Assembly: GCF_007991215.1 (NCBI RefSeq)
Contig: NZ_BJXX01000142.1
Coordinates: 1 to 40,855 of the forward strand
Length of the DNA stretch: 40,855 bases
From: Aneurinibacillus danicus
GTDB lineage: Bacteria > Bacillota > Bacilli > Aneurinibacillales > Aneurinibacillaceae
Direction: 5' to 3'
The first letter of the stretch is position 1, and the number at the start of each line of letters is the position of its first letter. The position numbers and the translations under genes are program-made. A model generated the notes under the pieces. That model was not told the DNA's origin. It saw only the letters and a list, made by a program, of their open reading frames with translations, and made no database searches. Positions 24,324-32,014 of this stretch are shown piece after piece.

Positions 24324-24344
24324 CTTAGTGCCCCTGTTTGTAAA

Positions 24345-24410
24345 TTCAAAAAAATTGAACGAAATATTTATTTAATTCAATTATACAAAATGAAAATAAA
24401 AATATACAAT
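24345..24410. promoter_or_regulatory. Divergent LysR/SDR control region
   Basis: TTCAA-AAAAA-TTGAA (24345-24359) is a dyad containing a T-N11-A LysR-box. A minus-strand promoter for lysR has TTGTAT (24409-24404), 18 bases and TATAAT (24385-24380). A weaker plus-strand promoter for the SDR gene has TTATAC (24381-24386), 18 bases and TACAAT (24405-24410). The two promoters overlap face to face. Confidence 0.45.
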
Positions 24411-24450
24411 GATTCCTATCCAGGTGCTTTAAAAAAGGGGAGGATTGAAT

Positions 24451-25191
24451 ATGGATTTAAAAAACAAAGTGGCTCTTGTTACCGGCGGCGGAACAGGGAT
24501 CGGTAAAGCAACATGCTTTGCGCTTGCTGCTCGGGGTGCAACCGTTGCTGTGAACTATTCGCGTTCTAAAGTCGATGCGGAAGAAACAGCACAAATCATC
24601 AATAACGAAGGCGGGCGCGCACTAGCCATACGAGCCGATGTTTCCCAGGACAGGGAAGTCCGGGAAATGGTCGATACCATAGTCGGGCGATTCGGGACTA
24701 TTGATTTGCTTGTAAATAATGCCAGTATTACACGGCATATTTCGTTTGACGACCTGGAAGCCGCAACGGAGGAAGTATGGGATGAGCTTTATGATGTTAA
24801 TGTAAAAGGAATGTTTTTTTGCGCACGAGCCGTTGCCCCGTTCATGAAAAGTAATAAACAGGGAGCGATAGTTAACCTTGGCAGTATTGCGGGACAAACA
24901 GGATTGGGTTCCTCGCTTCCATACGCCGTATCCAAGGCGGCTGTTCACGGTCTTACCAAATCGTTAGCACGCGCCCTGGCTCCGAATATTAGAGTCAACT
25001 GCGTCGTACCGGGAGCCGTCGCGACAAGATGGTGGTCTGGAAGGGAAGAACAAATGATGAAGCTTGCCCCCAATCTTTTATTGCAACGTATTTCAACACC
25101 CGAAGATATTGCTCAATTTATCTGCACAGCCCTGGAGCAAGAAGCGATGACTGGACAGATCATTACGGTAGACAGCGGTCAAACATTGTGA
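24451..25191 (+). CDS. Short-chain dehydrogenase/reductase
   Basis: A 246-residue classical SDR. The NAD(P)-binding motif TGGGTGIG is at residues 11-18, NNAS at 89-92, and the catalytic Ser-Tyr-Lys set is visible (Ser145 in NLGSIAG, Tyr158 and Lys162 in YAVSKAA). NYSRSK after the second strand suggests preference for NADPH (Arg/Ser after the glycine motif). Close in pattern to FabG-like 3-oxoacyl reductases and glucose dehydrogenases. ATG at 24451 has GGGGAGG seven bases upstream. Probably controlled by the divergent LysR protein. Substrate unknown. Confidence 0.92.
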   Translation: MDLKNKVALVTGGGTGIGKATCFALAARGATVAVNYSRSKVDAEETAQIINNEGGRALAIRADVSQDREVREMVDTIVGRFGTIDLLVNNASITRHISFDDLEAATEEVWDELYDVNVKGMFFCARAVAPFMKSNKQGAIVNLGSIAGQTGLGSSLPYAVSKAAVHGLTKSLARALAPNIRVNCVVPGAVATRWWSGREEQMMKLAPNLLLQRISTPEDIAQFICTALEQEAMTGQIITVDSGQTL

Positions 25192-25273
25192 CAAATCTCA
25201 TTCATCTTAATAAAAACCTCCACTCTCCGCTTCACCACTATTTGCGGTACAATTATTCGTATCATATTGAATA

Positions 25274-25840
25274 TTAACGGTACCCAGAAGCATTCGCTGG
25301 TTTACCTGCATCCTGCACTTCTACGAGATACCGCCAGCAGTCTGGCTGTGAGCCGTCAAGATCATAAAAACCATACACTTGTGCGAGCGTACCGCTTGAC
25401 ACAGATTGACCGTTCCATCGAGCAACCTCCGGATCTCCGGCTAAAGCGGCAACGGCACGCCCTACAAAACGAGGCGTTTCCGAGATGATGAAATGAGGTT
25501 CCTTCACAATGGCGTCACGCCAGTTTTCTTCTGTAACACCATAGTGATCAAGCATAATTTCAGAACGCATCCAACCCGGAGTCACTGCTACAGCGGTGCA
25601 TTGATAGGGTAAAAGTTCATGGGCTAAAGACTTGACCATACGAATGACAGACGTCTTGGCCAGATCGTAGAACAATGATAAGCGGTAGTTTTTATCGTTG
25701 TATTCTGCGGTGCCGTCCGTTATCCCAACGACCAGTCCGTTCTTGTTTCGGATTAACAGGGGTAATGCAAAATGGCTTGTAATGATATGTGTATCAATCG
25801 CAAGCCGGAGCATACGAAGTCCCCCTATATCTCTTTCAAG
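25274..25840 (-). pseudogene. Truncated SDR-family gene (C-terminal two thirds)
   Basis: The frame starts in mid-domain: LRMLRLAIDTHIITSHFALP followed by LLIRNKNGLVVGITDGTAEY. It keeps the YxxxK motif (YDLAKTSVIRMVKSLAHELL), the PGW loop (VAVTPGWMRSEIM) and a C-terminal DHRS1-like extension. About 90-110 N-terminal residues including the nucleotide-binding glycine motif are absent; the frame is open nine codons before the first ATG and then meets a TGA. Without the cofactor-binding half it cannot be an active SDR. The break lies next to the A+T-rich siderophore island, which may have entered by the same event. Confidence 0.75.
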
Positions 25841-25892
25841 TCAATTCTGTTCACAATGGCCAAAATTCTCATGTTTTTCCTGCTTGGATCAA

Positions 25893-26681
25893 TTATTTTA
25901 AAACATCATATGACATGCAAAGGGGTATATCGAGTTCCTTATCATATATGATTTTTGCTTTAATATTAAATACATCTTTTAAAACTTCTTCTGTCATAAT
26001 CGTTGCTGGCGATCCACACTTAATAATTGCGCCGTCTTTCATTGCAATTAATTCATCAGAGTAGCGTGCTGCATGATTAATATCATGGAGTACCATGATG
26101 ATTGTACAGTGATGTTCCGTATTCAATTTTTGAACAATATTTAAGACTTCTAGCTGATGTGCCATATCTAAGTAGGTTGTCGGCTCATCCAATAAAAGAA
26201 TGTCGGTTTCTTGAGCGAGTGCCATCGCCAGCCAAACTCGCTGTCTTTGCCCACCAGATAAATCTGCCAATTCACGGTTACGGAATTCAAGCGTATTCGT
26301 CACTTCCATCGCCCACTCTATCATCTTCATATCCTTTTTAGACAATCGATTTATATTTTTGCGATGCGGATAACGTCCATATGAAATCAATTCCTCTACT
26401 TTTAATTGGAATGGAGCAGACGGTGATTGTGATAGAATAGCTAAGCGTTTCGCTATTTCTTTTGTTGAAAGATACTGCATATCTTGATCCTGTAAATATA
26501 TCTTTCCTTTTTCTTTTTTTAAGATTCGACCTATTGTTTTCAGTAAAGTTGATTTACCACATCCGTTTGGACCAATGATAGTCGTCACTTTGCCTTGTGC
26601 TATTTTCACATTCAAGTTATTAAAAATAATAGATTTATCGTATCCAGCAGTTAGCTCTTCAATACGAAATGCCGTTTGCAT
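25893..26681 (-). CDS. Iron-siderophore ABC transporter ATP-binding protein
   Basis: A 262-residue ATPase of the FecE/FhuC family. Walker A is GPNGCGKST (about residues 37-45), the signature is LSGGQRQRVW, Walker B is ILLLDEPTTYLD, and the switch histidine is in MVLHDINHA. It powers uptake by the two permeases encoded directly upstream. GGAGG lies eight bases before the ATG, 10 bases after the preceding permease gene. Last gene of a four-gene transcript that starts with the binding lipoprotein behind a Fur box. A+T-rich codon use sets it apart from the core block of the window. Confidence 0.95.
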   Translation of the reverse strand: MQTAFRIEELTAGYDKSIIFNNLNVKIAQGKVTTIIGPNGCGKSTLLKTIGRILKKEKGKIYLQDQDMQYLSTKEIAKRLAILSQSPSAPFQLKVEELISYGRYPHRKNINRLSKKDMKMIEWAMEVTNTLEFRNRELADLSGGQRQRVWLAMALAQETDILLLDEPTTYLDMAHQLEVLNIVQKLNTEHHCTIIMVLHDINHAARYSDELIAMKDGAIIKCGSPATIMTEEVLKDVFNIKAKIIYDKELDIPLCMSYDVLK

Positions 26682-26691
26682 TTTCTTCCTC

Positions 26692-27720
26692 CTATTTTGC
26701 TTTTACAAGTAAATATAAAAAATATGGAATACCTATAATCGATACAACAATTCCAACTGCAAGTTCAGATGGTGCAAAAACTGTTTTCGCAATGAAATCT
26801 GAGAAAATTAATAATCCTGCGCCAGTTAATACACTTACCGGCATTACATATTTATGTTGAATTCCTACCAGTTGTTTTGCAATATGAGGTGCCATGAGCC
26901 CTATGAAACCAATGCTCCCAGAAACAGAAACACAAGCACTCACTAATCCTACACTCGCAAGTAGCATGACTATTTTTTCTTTCTCTAGCTGAATACCAAG
27001 ACCTACAATTATATTTTCTTTTAATTGGAAATAATCAAGTAAATAAGCTTTTTTATACAAGTAAAATCCAAGAATAACAATCCAGGGCAGCATTGCTAAA
27101 ATAAAAATCCAATTCGCATTATAAATGGAACCAGCTTGCCAAACAGCTGCTGATTCAAAATCTTTTTCATTCATTTTTAAGGAAATATACATCGATAGTG
27201 CTCCAAATCCGCTATTAATGGCAATTCCCGTTAAAATAAGACGTTGCATGTCAAGACGTCCATCTTTTAATGCAAATGTAAAAATAAGAATAGCTGCAGC
27301 TGTGCCACCAACAAAACCGAATATCGGCATTGCCATGATAATGATCCAGTCACTTCCATCCGACAGTAATGCTTGGAATTGAAAGAAGTACATAAAAATT
27401 ACAATAGCAGCGCCTGCACCTGCATTAATGCCCAATATTCCAGGATCAGCCAGCCCATTTTTCGTTATTCCTTGCAAAACAACCCCTGCCATCGCCAGTC
27501 CAATGCCAACAAGTGCCGCAATAATAATTCTCGGTAATCGAAAATCAAAAATAACTAGTTTAAATTTTTCATTGCTCTCATAACCTAATAAGGTTCGAGC
27601 TACATCGAAAACAGACATATCAAACATCCCGTTTGTGATATGTAAATAGAATCCAATGAAAATAAGAGCGAAGAAAATAAATATAATAAGAAAAAATCTT
27701 TTAGGCGTGGAGCTAAGCAT
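26692..27720 (-). CDS. Iron-siderophore ABC transporter permease (FecCD family)
   Basis: A 342-residue permease of the BtuC/FecCD family with about ten spans. Characteristic stretches are DFRLPRIIIAALVGIGLAMA, GVVLQGITKNGLADPGILGI and GSIGFIGLMAPHIAKQLVG. The longer frame begins at a GTG (27735), but the ATG at 27720 has GGAGGTGA at a seven-base spacing and is preferred; it then overlaps the first permease gene by 8 bases. Forms a heterodimer with the other permease. Confidence 0.94.
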   Translation of the reverse strand: MLSSTPKRFFLIIFIFFALIFIGFYLHITNGMFDMSVFDVARTLLGYESNEKFKLVIFDFRLPRIIIAALVGIGLAMAGVVLQGITKNGLADPGILGINAGAGAAIVIFMYFFQFQALLSDGSDWIIIMAMPIFGFVGGTAAAILIFTFALKDGRLDMQRLILTGIAINSGFGALSMYISLKMNEKDFESAAVWQAGSIYNANWIFILAMLPWIVILGFYLYKKAYLLDYFQLKENIIVGLGIQLEKEKIVMLLASVGLVSACVSVSGSIGFIGLMAPHIAKQLVGIQHKYVMPVSVLTGAGLLIFSDFIAKTVFAPSELAVGIVVSIIGIPYFLYLLVKAK

Positions 27721-28771
27721 GCTTTTCACCTCCACGTGTTCGAATCAAATATAAAAAGAACGGAACACCAATAATGGTTGTGACCACTCCAATTGGCGTT
27801 TCAAATGGATAATTTAAATAACGACTAACCAAATCACATAAACTTAAAAAAAAAGCACCCATTACAAGAGAGCCAGGAATGATGAATCGATAATCTTCCC
27901 CTACTAAAAATCGAACAACATGAGGAATAACTAGCCCAACAAATGCAATTTTTCCTACAAGTGCAACAGCCGTTCCAGTGAGTAAGACCACTGAAAACAT
28001 ACTAAGTAGCCTTACCGCTTTTGTCTTTTGTCCGAGTCCAGCAGCAACATCCTCACCAAGAGATGTGATAGTGATAGCACGTGCACTAACAATAGCTAAT
28101 GTAATTCCAATCACTCCGAATGGGATCGATAACCATAGCATATCCGGGTCGACAGATTGTACTTTTGTGTTATACCAAGCCGCCACTGTTTGTGACACTT
28201 GAAAATACATCGCTATAGCTGAAGCAATACTGCTTAAAAATGTTCCGATAATAGTTCCGATAATGGCTAATCTAACGGGTGAAAGACCATTTTTAATAAT
28301 CGAGCCAAACCCAAATACGAGTGCAGCTCCTATCGCTGACCCCAACATAGATAATAGAATCATTTGATAGCCTGGTAGACCCGGAAAAAAAACAACTGCT
28401 AACGTAATCACAAAGGCTGAGCCATCATTTACACCCATGAGTGAAGGTGAGGCCAAGTAATTACGTGTAATGCCTTGCATTACTGCACCTGCAACTGCTA
28501 AAAAAGCACCTACGAGTAAAACAGCCATTGCTCTGGGTATTCGACCTGTTCTAACAATTTGATGATCAGCATTATTCGCATCAAACTGACTAATTGAGTC
28601 CCAAACAGTCAGTATACTTATGTCTTTTGTACCAAACATAATGGAAATTAGAGCAATCAATACAATGAATATTGAAGAAATGATAAAAATAATTAAGGTC
28701 CTTTTGGCAGATTGCTTCAATTTTGACACCTTTTCTTTATAAAGTGAAACTACTGGCTCTTCATCTCCCAC
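27713..28771 (-). CDS. Iron-siderophore ABC transporter permease (FecCD family)
   Basis: A 352-residue FecCD permease: RTGRIPRAMAVLLVGAFLAV, GAVMQGITRNYLASPSLMGV and GKIAFVGLVIPHVVRFLVG are the family landmarks. The annotated start is a GTG at 28771 without a clear ribosome binding site; a later start such as TTG at residue 18 (AAGGTG six bases before it) would still leave all spans intact. It follows the binding lipoprotein gene by 69 bases. A 9-bp inverted repeat (28752-28760 and 28815-28823) brackets its start and may mark an RNA processing or attenuation hairpin. Confidence 0.92.
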   Translation of the reverse strand: MGDEEPVVSLYKEKVSKLKQSAKRTLIIFIISSIFIVLIALISIMFGTKDISILTVWDSISQFDANNADHQIVRTGRIPRAMAVLLVGAFLAVAGAVMQGITRNYLASPSLMGVNDGSAFVITLAVVFFPGLPGYQMILLSMLGSAIGAALVFGFGSIIKNGLSPVRLAIIGTIIGTFLSSIASAIAMYFQVSQTVAAWYNTKVQSVDPDMLWLSIPFGVIGITLAIVSARAITITSLGEDVAAGLGQKTKAVRLLSMFSVVLLTGTAVALVGKIAFVGLVIPHVVRFLVGEDYRFIIPGSLVMGAFFLSLCDLVSRYLNYPFETPIGVVTTIIGVPFFLYLIRTRGGEKHA

Positions 28772-28823
28772 TTATACACTTTCATTTCTATCGCTGTATT
28801 AAAGCGGGATTCTTAGAGCCAGT
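28752..28823. repeat. Inverted repeat around the binding protein/permease junction
   Basis: ACTGGCTCT (28752-28760) and AGAGCCAGT (28815-28823) are exact complements separated by 54 bases. No T tract follows, so it is more likely a stabilising or processing stem in the polycistronic RNA than a terminator. Confidence 0.4.
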
Positions 28824-28840
28824 TTAACCAGGATAAATCT

Positions 28841-29833
28841 TTATTTCACTAATTTCTCTACTGCTACGTCCAAGAATTTAATCTTTGACCATGCTGTACC
28901 GCCTTGCGCAAGCGGATCAATTGTATTAACATGAACTTCTCCATTTTTAGCTGCTGTTAAATTAGAAAAAATCGGATTTTTTTGCAAATCTTCTAAAGCG
29001 CTTGGTGCATCTGTATTTTCAGATTCCTCGAATTGAAGGAAGATGACATCTGGATTAATTTTCGATAATGTTTCAAGCGTTAATTCCTGTTGTGCTTTAA
29101 CAGATGTTAATGCTTCCGGAACTTTAAGACCTAAATCTTCATATAATACCGGATTCAAATAAACGTTTGGAGGATAAATATTCATTAATCCACTACGAAC
29201 ACGAATAATTAATACTTCTTTATCTGCTGCTGCATCACCCAACGTAGCTTTTGCTTTAGCCGCTTTTGCATCATAAGCTGAAATGATCTTTTCTGCTTCT
29301 GCTGTTTTTCCTGTTAGCTGTCCAAATGCTAATAAATTATCTTTCCAATTTGTTGAGATGTGTGAATAAGGTAATGTTGTTGCTATCTTATTCATTTTTG
29401 CCATTACATCTTTACTCCATTTAGAAGTTCCGATAATGGCATCTGGATCAAGTGAAAGAATGGCTTCTGCATTTGGTGAACGTTTATCACCAACTAATGC
29501 TGCCCCTTCTAATTCTTTTGCTAAATAATCTGGAATTTCACCAGCAATCTCTAGTACACCTACTGGCTTAACACCCAGTGCTACTGCATCTTCCATTGCT
29601 TCAAGGCTTGCGGCTACAATATTTTTAACAGGATTCAGAAATTTATATTCAGTACCTAAATAGTTAATTGTTATTTCTTTCAACTGCTCTTCAGATGTAG
29701 AAGGAGCGTTCTTGCTATCCGCTTCAACTACTTCTGTTTCCGCACCTAATTCCTTTAATCCTTCTGAAGATCCGCAAGCTACAAGAGATAACATCAAAAG
29801 TACAGCAACCCCTAATGACCAATACTTTTTCAT
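28841..29833 (-). CDS. Iron-siderophore substrate-binding lipoprotein
   Basis: A 330-residue lipoprotein of the class III solute-binding family. Signal peptide MKKYWSLGVAVLLMLSLVAC, lipobox LVAC with Cys20, then GSSEG. The body has the two-lobe pattern joined by a long helix (IISAYDAKAAKAKATLGDAA), with VAASLEAMEDAVALGVKPVG and DPDAIIGTSKWS. It captures ferric siderophore outside the membrane. GGGGA lies before the ATG, and a Fur box is at 29853-29871, so expression should rise when iron is scarce. Similar to YfiY/FeuA-type proteins; ligand not decided by sequence, but the nearby esterase suggests a catecholate trilactone or similar ester-containing siderophore. Confidence 0.94.
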   Translation of the reverse strand: MKKYWSLGVAVLLMLSLVACGSSEGLKELGAETEVVEADSKNAPSTSEEQLKEITINYLGTEYKFLNPVKNIVAASLEAMEDAVALGVKPVGVLEIAGEIPDYLAKELEGAALVGDKRSPNAEAILSLDPDAIIGTSKWSKDVMAKMNKIATTLPYSHISTNWKDNLLAFGQLTGKTAEAEKIISAYDAKAAKAKATLGDAAADKEVLIIRVRSGLMNIYPPNVYLNPVLYEDLGLKVPEALTSVKAQQELTLETLSKINPDVIFLQFEESENTDAPSALEDLQKNPIFSNLTAAKNGEVHVNTIDPLAQGGTAWSKIKFLDVAVEKLVK

Positions 29834-29852
29834 ATTGCCAGTCCCCTTAATT

Positions 29853-29871
29853 GATATTGATTATCATTACT
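29853..29871 (-). promoter_or_regulatory. Fur box of the siderophore transport operon
   Basis: GATATTGATTATCATTACT matches the Fur consensus (GATAATGATTATCATTATC) at 16 of 19 positions. It lies 19 bases before the ATG of the binding lipoprotein. Confidence 0.8.
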
Positions 29872-29971
29872 GTTTATATTTAAATTCTACCAAAGAGTGA
29901 TAGCGAATTGAATGGACAAATTCCCAATAAATATGGACATTTGCCGATCTATCAGAGATGAAAAGCTAGAA

Positions 29972-30018
29972 CAAAAATAGTGCTCTCATGCACAAATAGA
30001 TTTGCATAAGAGCACTAT
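29972..30018 (-). terminator. Intrinsic terminator of the AraC-type regulator gene
   Basis: A long stem (ATAGTGCTCT 29977-29986 with AGAGCACTAT 30009-30018, inner ATGCA/TGCAT) followed on the minus strand by TTTTTGTTC. The regulator stop codon lies inside the stem. Confidence 0.85.
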
Positions 30019-30866
30019 ATTGTGAAATATGGATTTTTTTTTTGCTGCTTTCTATAAATGGACGGTGGCATTTTAGTAATTTTTTTAAAAACACGACTAA
30101 AATAAAAACTATCTAGATAACCGACCTCTTCGGCAATTTTAGCAATTGAAAAATTACTTATTCTTAAAAGCTCTTTTGCCCGTCTAATTCTATACTCTGT
30201 AATATATTGTATAGGTGTCAAGCCAGTTAATTGCTCAAATAAATAAGAAAATCTTCTTCTCTCCATACCAAATTGCTGAGCCAGTTCACTTACACATAAT
30301 TCTTTAGCATAATGGAGCTGGATATATTCAAGTGCAGCTACAATGGTATCCACTTTATTTTCATAGCGCTCACTTCTTGCCGACAACAATATCACTTCCA
30401 ACAAATTCATAAATACATTTTGTACTTTAAATTTGGACATATTATCCGGTTTTATCTGTTGTTCTAGGAGATATTGTACCAGTTGTTGAATCTTTACTGT
30501 GTCATTGATAGGCATCATAAAATGATGGTTCAACATTTCTTTATAGTCCTGTGGTGTATGGATAATACGATAATGAATCACTGCATATTCCCACTCGTTT
30601 TCAAACGTCTCAATTTCAATATCCATCGCCGATCCTGCATGTACAACCGTATGCTTATCCATTTTATATACAGTTCCATTAAGTGAAAAGCATGCAGAAC
30701 CTTTAATCGGGATAATAATTCCACAAACCCCTTGTGCAGTCTTTCTCCCCGAATCTACTTTTAATGCATCAAGCCTGCTTATAAAGACATCCACAAATTG
30801 TATAGATGAGTTCGCAAAGTATTCAATGATTTGATTGATTGTGAATTCCATTTCCTCACTTCCCAT
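30015..30866 (-). CDS. AraC family regulator of siderophore uptake (Btr-like)
   Basis: A 283-residue AraC/XylS-type regulator. The N-terminal 160 residues form a cupin-like ligand domain (GVCGIIIPIKGSACFSLNGT). The C-terminal 100 residues hold the double helix-turn-helix, with KELCVSELAQQFGMERRRFS and the signature ISNFSIAKIAEEVGYLDSFY-FSRVFKK. By analogy with Btr of Bacillus subtilis it may sense the ferric siderophore and activate the transport operon downstream on the same strand. The start is uncertain between ATG 30866 and ATG 30851; neither has a perfect ribosome binding site. It is divergent from the esterase gene and shares one Fur-controlled region with it. Confidence 0.9.
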   Translation of the reverse strand: MGSEEMEFTINQIIEYFANSSIQFVDVFISRLDALKVDSGRKTAQGVCGIIIPIKGSACFSLNGTVYKMDKHTVVHAGSAMDIEIETFENEWEYAVIHYRIIHTPQDYKEMLNHHFMMPINDTVKIQQLVQYLLEQQIKPDNMSKFKVQNVFMNLLEVILLSARSERYENKVDTIVAALEYIQLHYAKELCVSELAQQFGMERRRFSYLFEQLTGLTPIQYITEYRIRRAKELLRISNFSIAKIAEEVGYLDSFYFSRVFKKITKMPPSIYRKQQKKNPYFTI

Positions 30867-30867
30867 A

Positions 30868-30917
30868 TTGACTCTTTAATCGAAAATGATTATCATTTTC
30901 TTTATTATAACGATCAA
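30868..30917. promoter_or_regulatory. Divergent promoters covered by one Fur box
   Basis: Fur box GAAAATGATTATCATTTTC, a perfect 19-bp palindrome, at 30882-30900. Plus promoter for the esterase: TTGACT (30868-30873), 17 bases, TATCAT (30891-30896). Minus promoter for the AraC gene: TTGATC (30917-30912), 17 bases, GATAAT (30894-30889). Both -10 hexamers lie inside the Fur box, so one bound Fur complex would shut both genes. Confidence 0.85.
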
Positions 30918-30938
30918 CATGAAATGAGGATAGTGCCT

Positions 30939-31694
30939 ATGAGCCATATTAGATTAACTTCTAAATATACGAATAAAACGTATGATATTGAGGTGTACAT
31001 TCCAGAGATAGAACCACCTAGTGATGGGTTTCCTATTTACTATGTATTGGACGGTCTGTATTACTTTTCATTTGTTCGTGATGTTGTACGTATTCAACAA
31101 CTAAATCGAGAAAAAACAGGTGTCAACGCCGCTATTGTTATCGGTATTTGTCATCAAAAAGAAGAAATGCGAGAACAACGCTTTATCGATTTTACTGCAC
31201 CAGCTAAAAATTTAACCATACCAGAACGTTTAAAAGGAAAGCTATCAGGTGGATATGGTGGAGCTGAACAATTTTTCAAGTTTATTGAACTAGAATTAAA
31301 GCCTTATATTGACCAGCACTATCCTGTGAACCGCCAAGCTCAATATCTATTTGGACATTCACTTGGTGGTTACTTTGCTTTATGGTGCTTATACACAAAC
31401 CCTATTGCATTTAAAAACTATATCGCAATTAGTCCATCTGTATGGTGGAATGATGAGGAGCTTTTGCATATGGGCAACCTTTTGATTGAAAACGGAGCAA
31501 ATAACGGAAAACATCATGTGTTTATTGCAGTCGGTGAGCATGAAGGATTTATGGTAGATGATGCAAACAGAATCGGTACTTTGCTAAATGAATATAATTT
31601 AAATATAGAAATTTATATAGCTCCTGATGAAAATCATGCTTCTGTAGTGCCAACCGTAGTAAGTCGTGCTATCCGTTTTTGTTCTAGAAATTAA
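30939..31694 (+). CDS. Siderophore esterase-like alpha/beta hydrolase (BesA/IroE type)
   Basis: A 251-residue alpha/beta hydrolase of the putative esterase family that includes Fes, IroE and BesA, which split ferric trilactone siderophores in the cytosol and release the iron. The nucleophile elbow is GHSLGG (Ser141); an acidic residue and the histidine are in VGEHEGF and DENHASVVP near the C-terminus. The strand YYVLDGLYYFSFVRDVVRIQ and the loop SGGYGGAEQFFKFIELELKP are characteristic. The open frame extends 36 codons upstream through the promoter, so ATG 30939 with GAGGA eight bases before it is chosen. Fur-controlled, divergent from the AraC regulator. Substrate class (bacillibactin-like) is inferred from family and neighbours. 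Confidence 0.88.
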   Translation: MSHIRLTSKYTNKTYDIEVYIPEIEPPSDGFPIYYVLDGLYYFSFVRDVVRIQQLNREKTGVNAAIVIGICHQKEEMREQRFIDFTAPAKNLTIPERLKGKLSGGYGGAEQFFKFIELELKPYIDQHYPVNRQAQYLFGHSLGGYFALWCLYTNPIAFKNYIAISPSVWWNDEELLHMGNLLIENGANNGKHHVFIAVGEHEGFMVDDANRIGTLLNEYNLNIEIYIAPDENHASVVPTVVSRAIRFCSRN

Positions 31695-31886
31695 AATTCT
31701 GAACTCCAAACAAGTCGGGAATTACGATCGCAAACCGCGAAAAAGGCTCAGACGCACGCGTTCTGCTGAATGAGCAATTACGCCTCTATGGAATTTCACT
31801 AACACTTCATTTGCCCATTCTCCATGCTCTATTAACTAAATCTATTCTTATGTCGTACGAATATGGCATTAGATATCCTCCTAAAA
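31695..31886. other. Island boundary, no intact gene
   Basis: Base composition changes back from A+T-rich to mixed here. A plus frame near 31720-31790 reads ITIANREKGSDARVLLNEQL but has no start and no known family, and may be a fragment. No RNA gene recognised. Confidence 0.3.
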
Positions 31887-31930
31887 CAAAAACATCCGTT
31901 CGCTTATTTCAATTACAAGCGAACGGATGT
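31887..31930 (-). terminator. Intrinsic terminator of glmS
   Basis: Perfect 14-bp stem ACATCCGTTCGCTT (31892-31905) with AAGCGAACGGATGT (31917-31930), followed on the minus strand by TTTTGTTTTAGG. Confidence 0.9.
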
Positions 31931-32014
31931 AATAGACACGATTTTAAACAACCATATTATATTTTAAATGACTTTATTATTCGCACACAAACAGCTAGGC
32001 TTTATTCTATGAGC

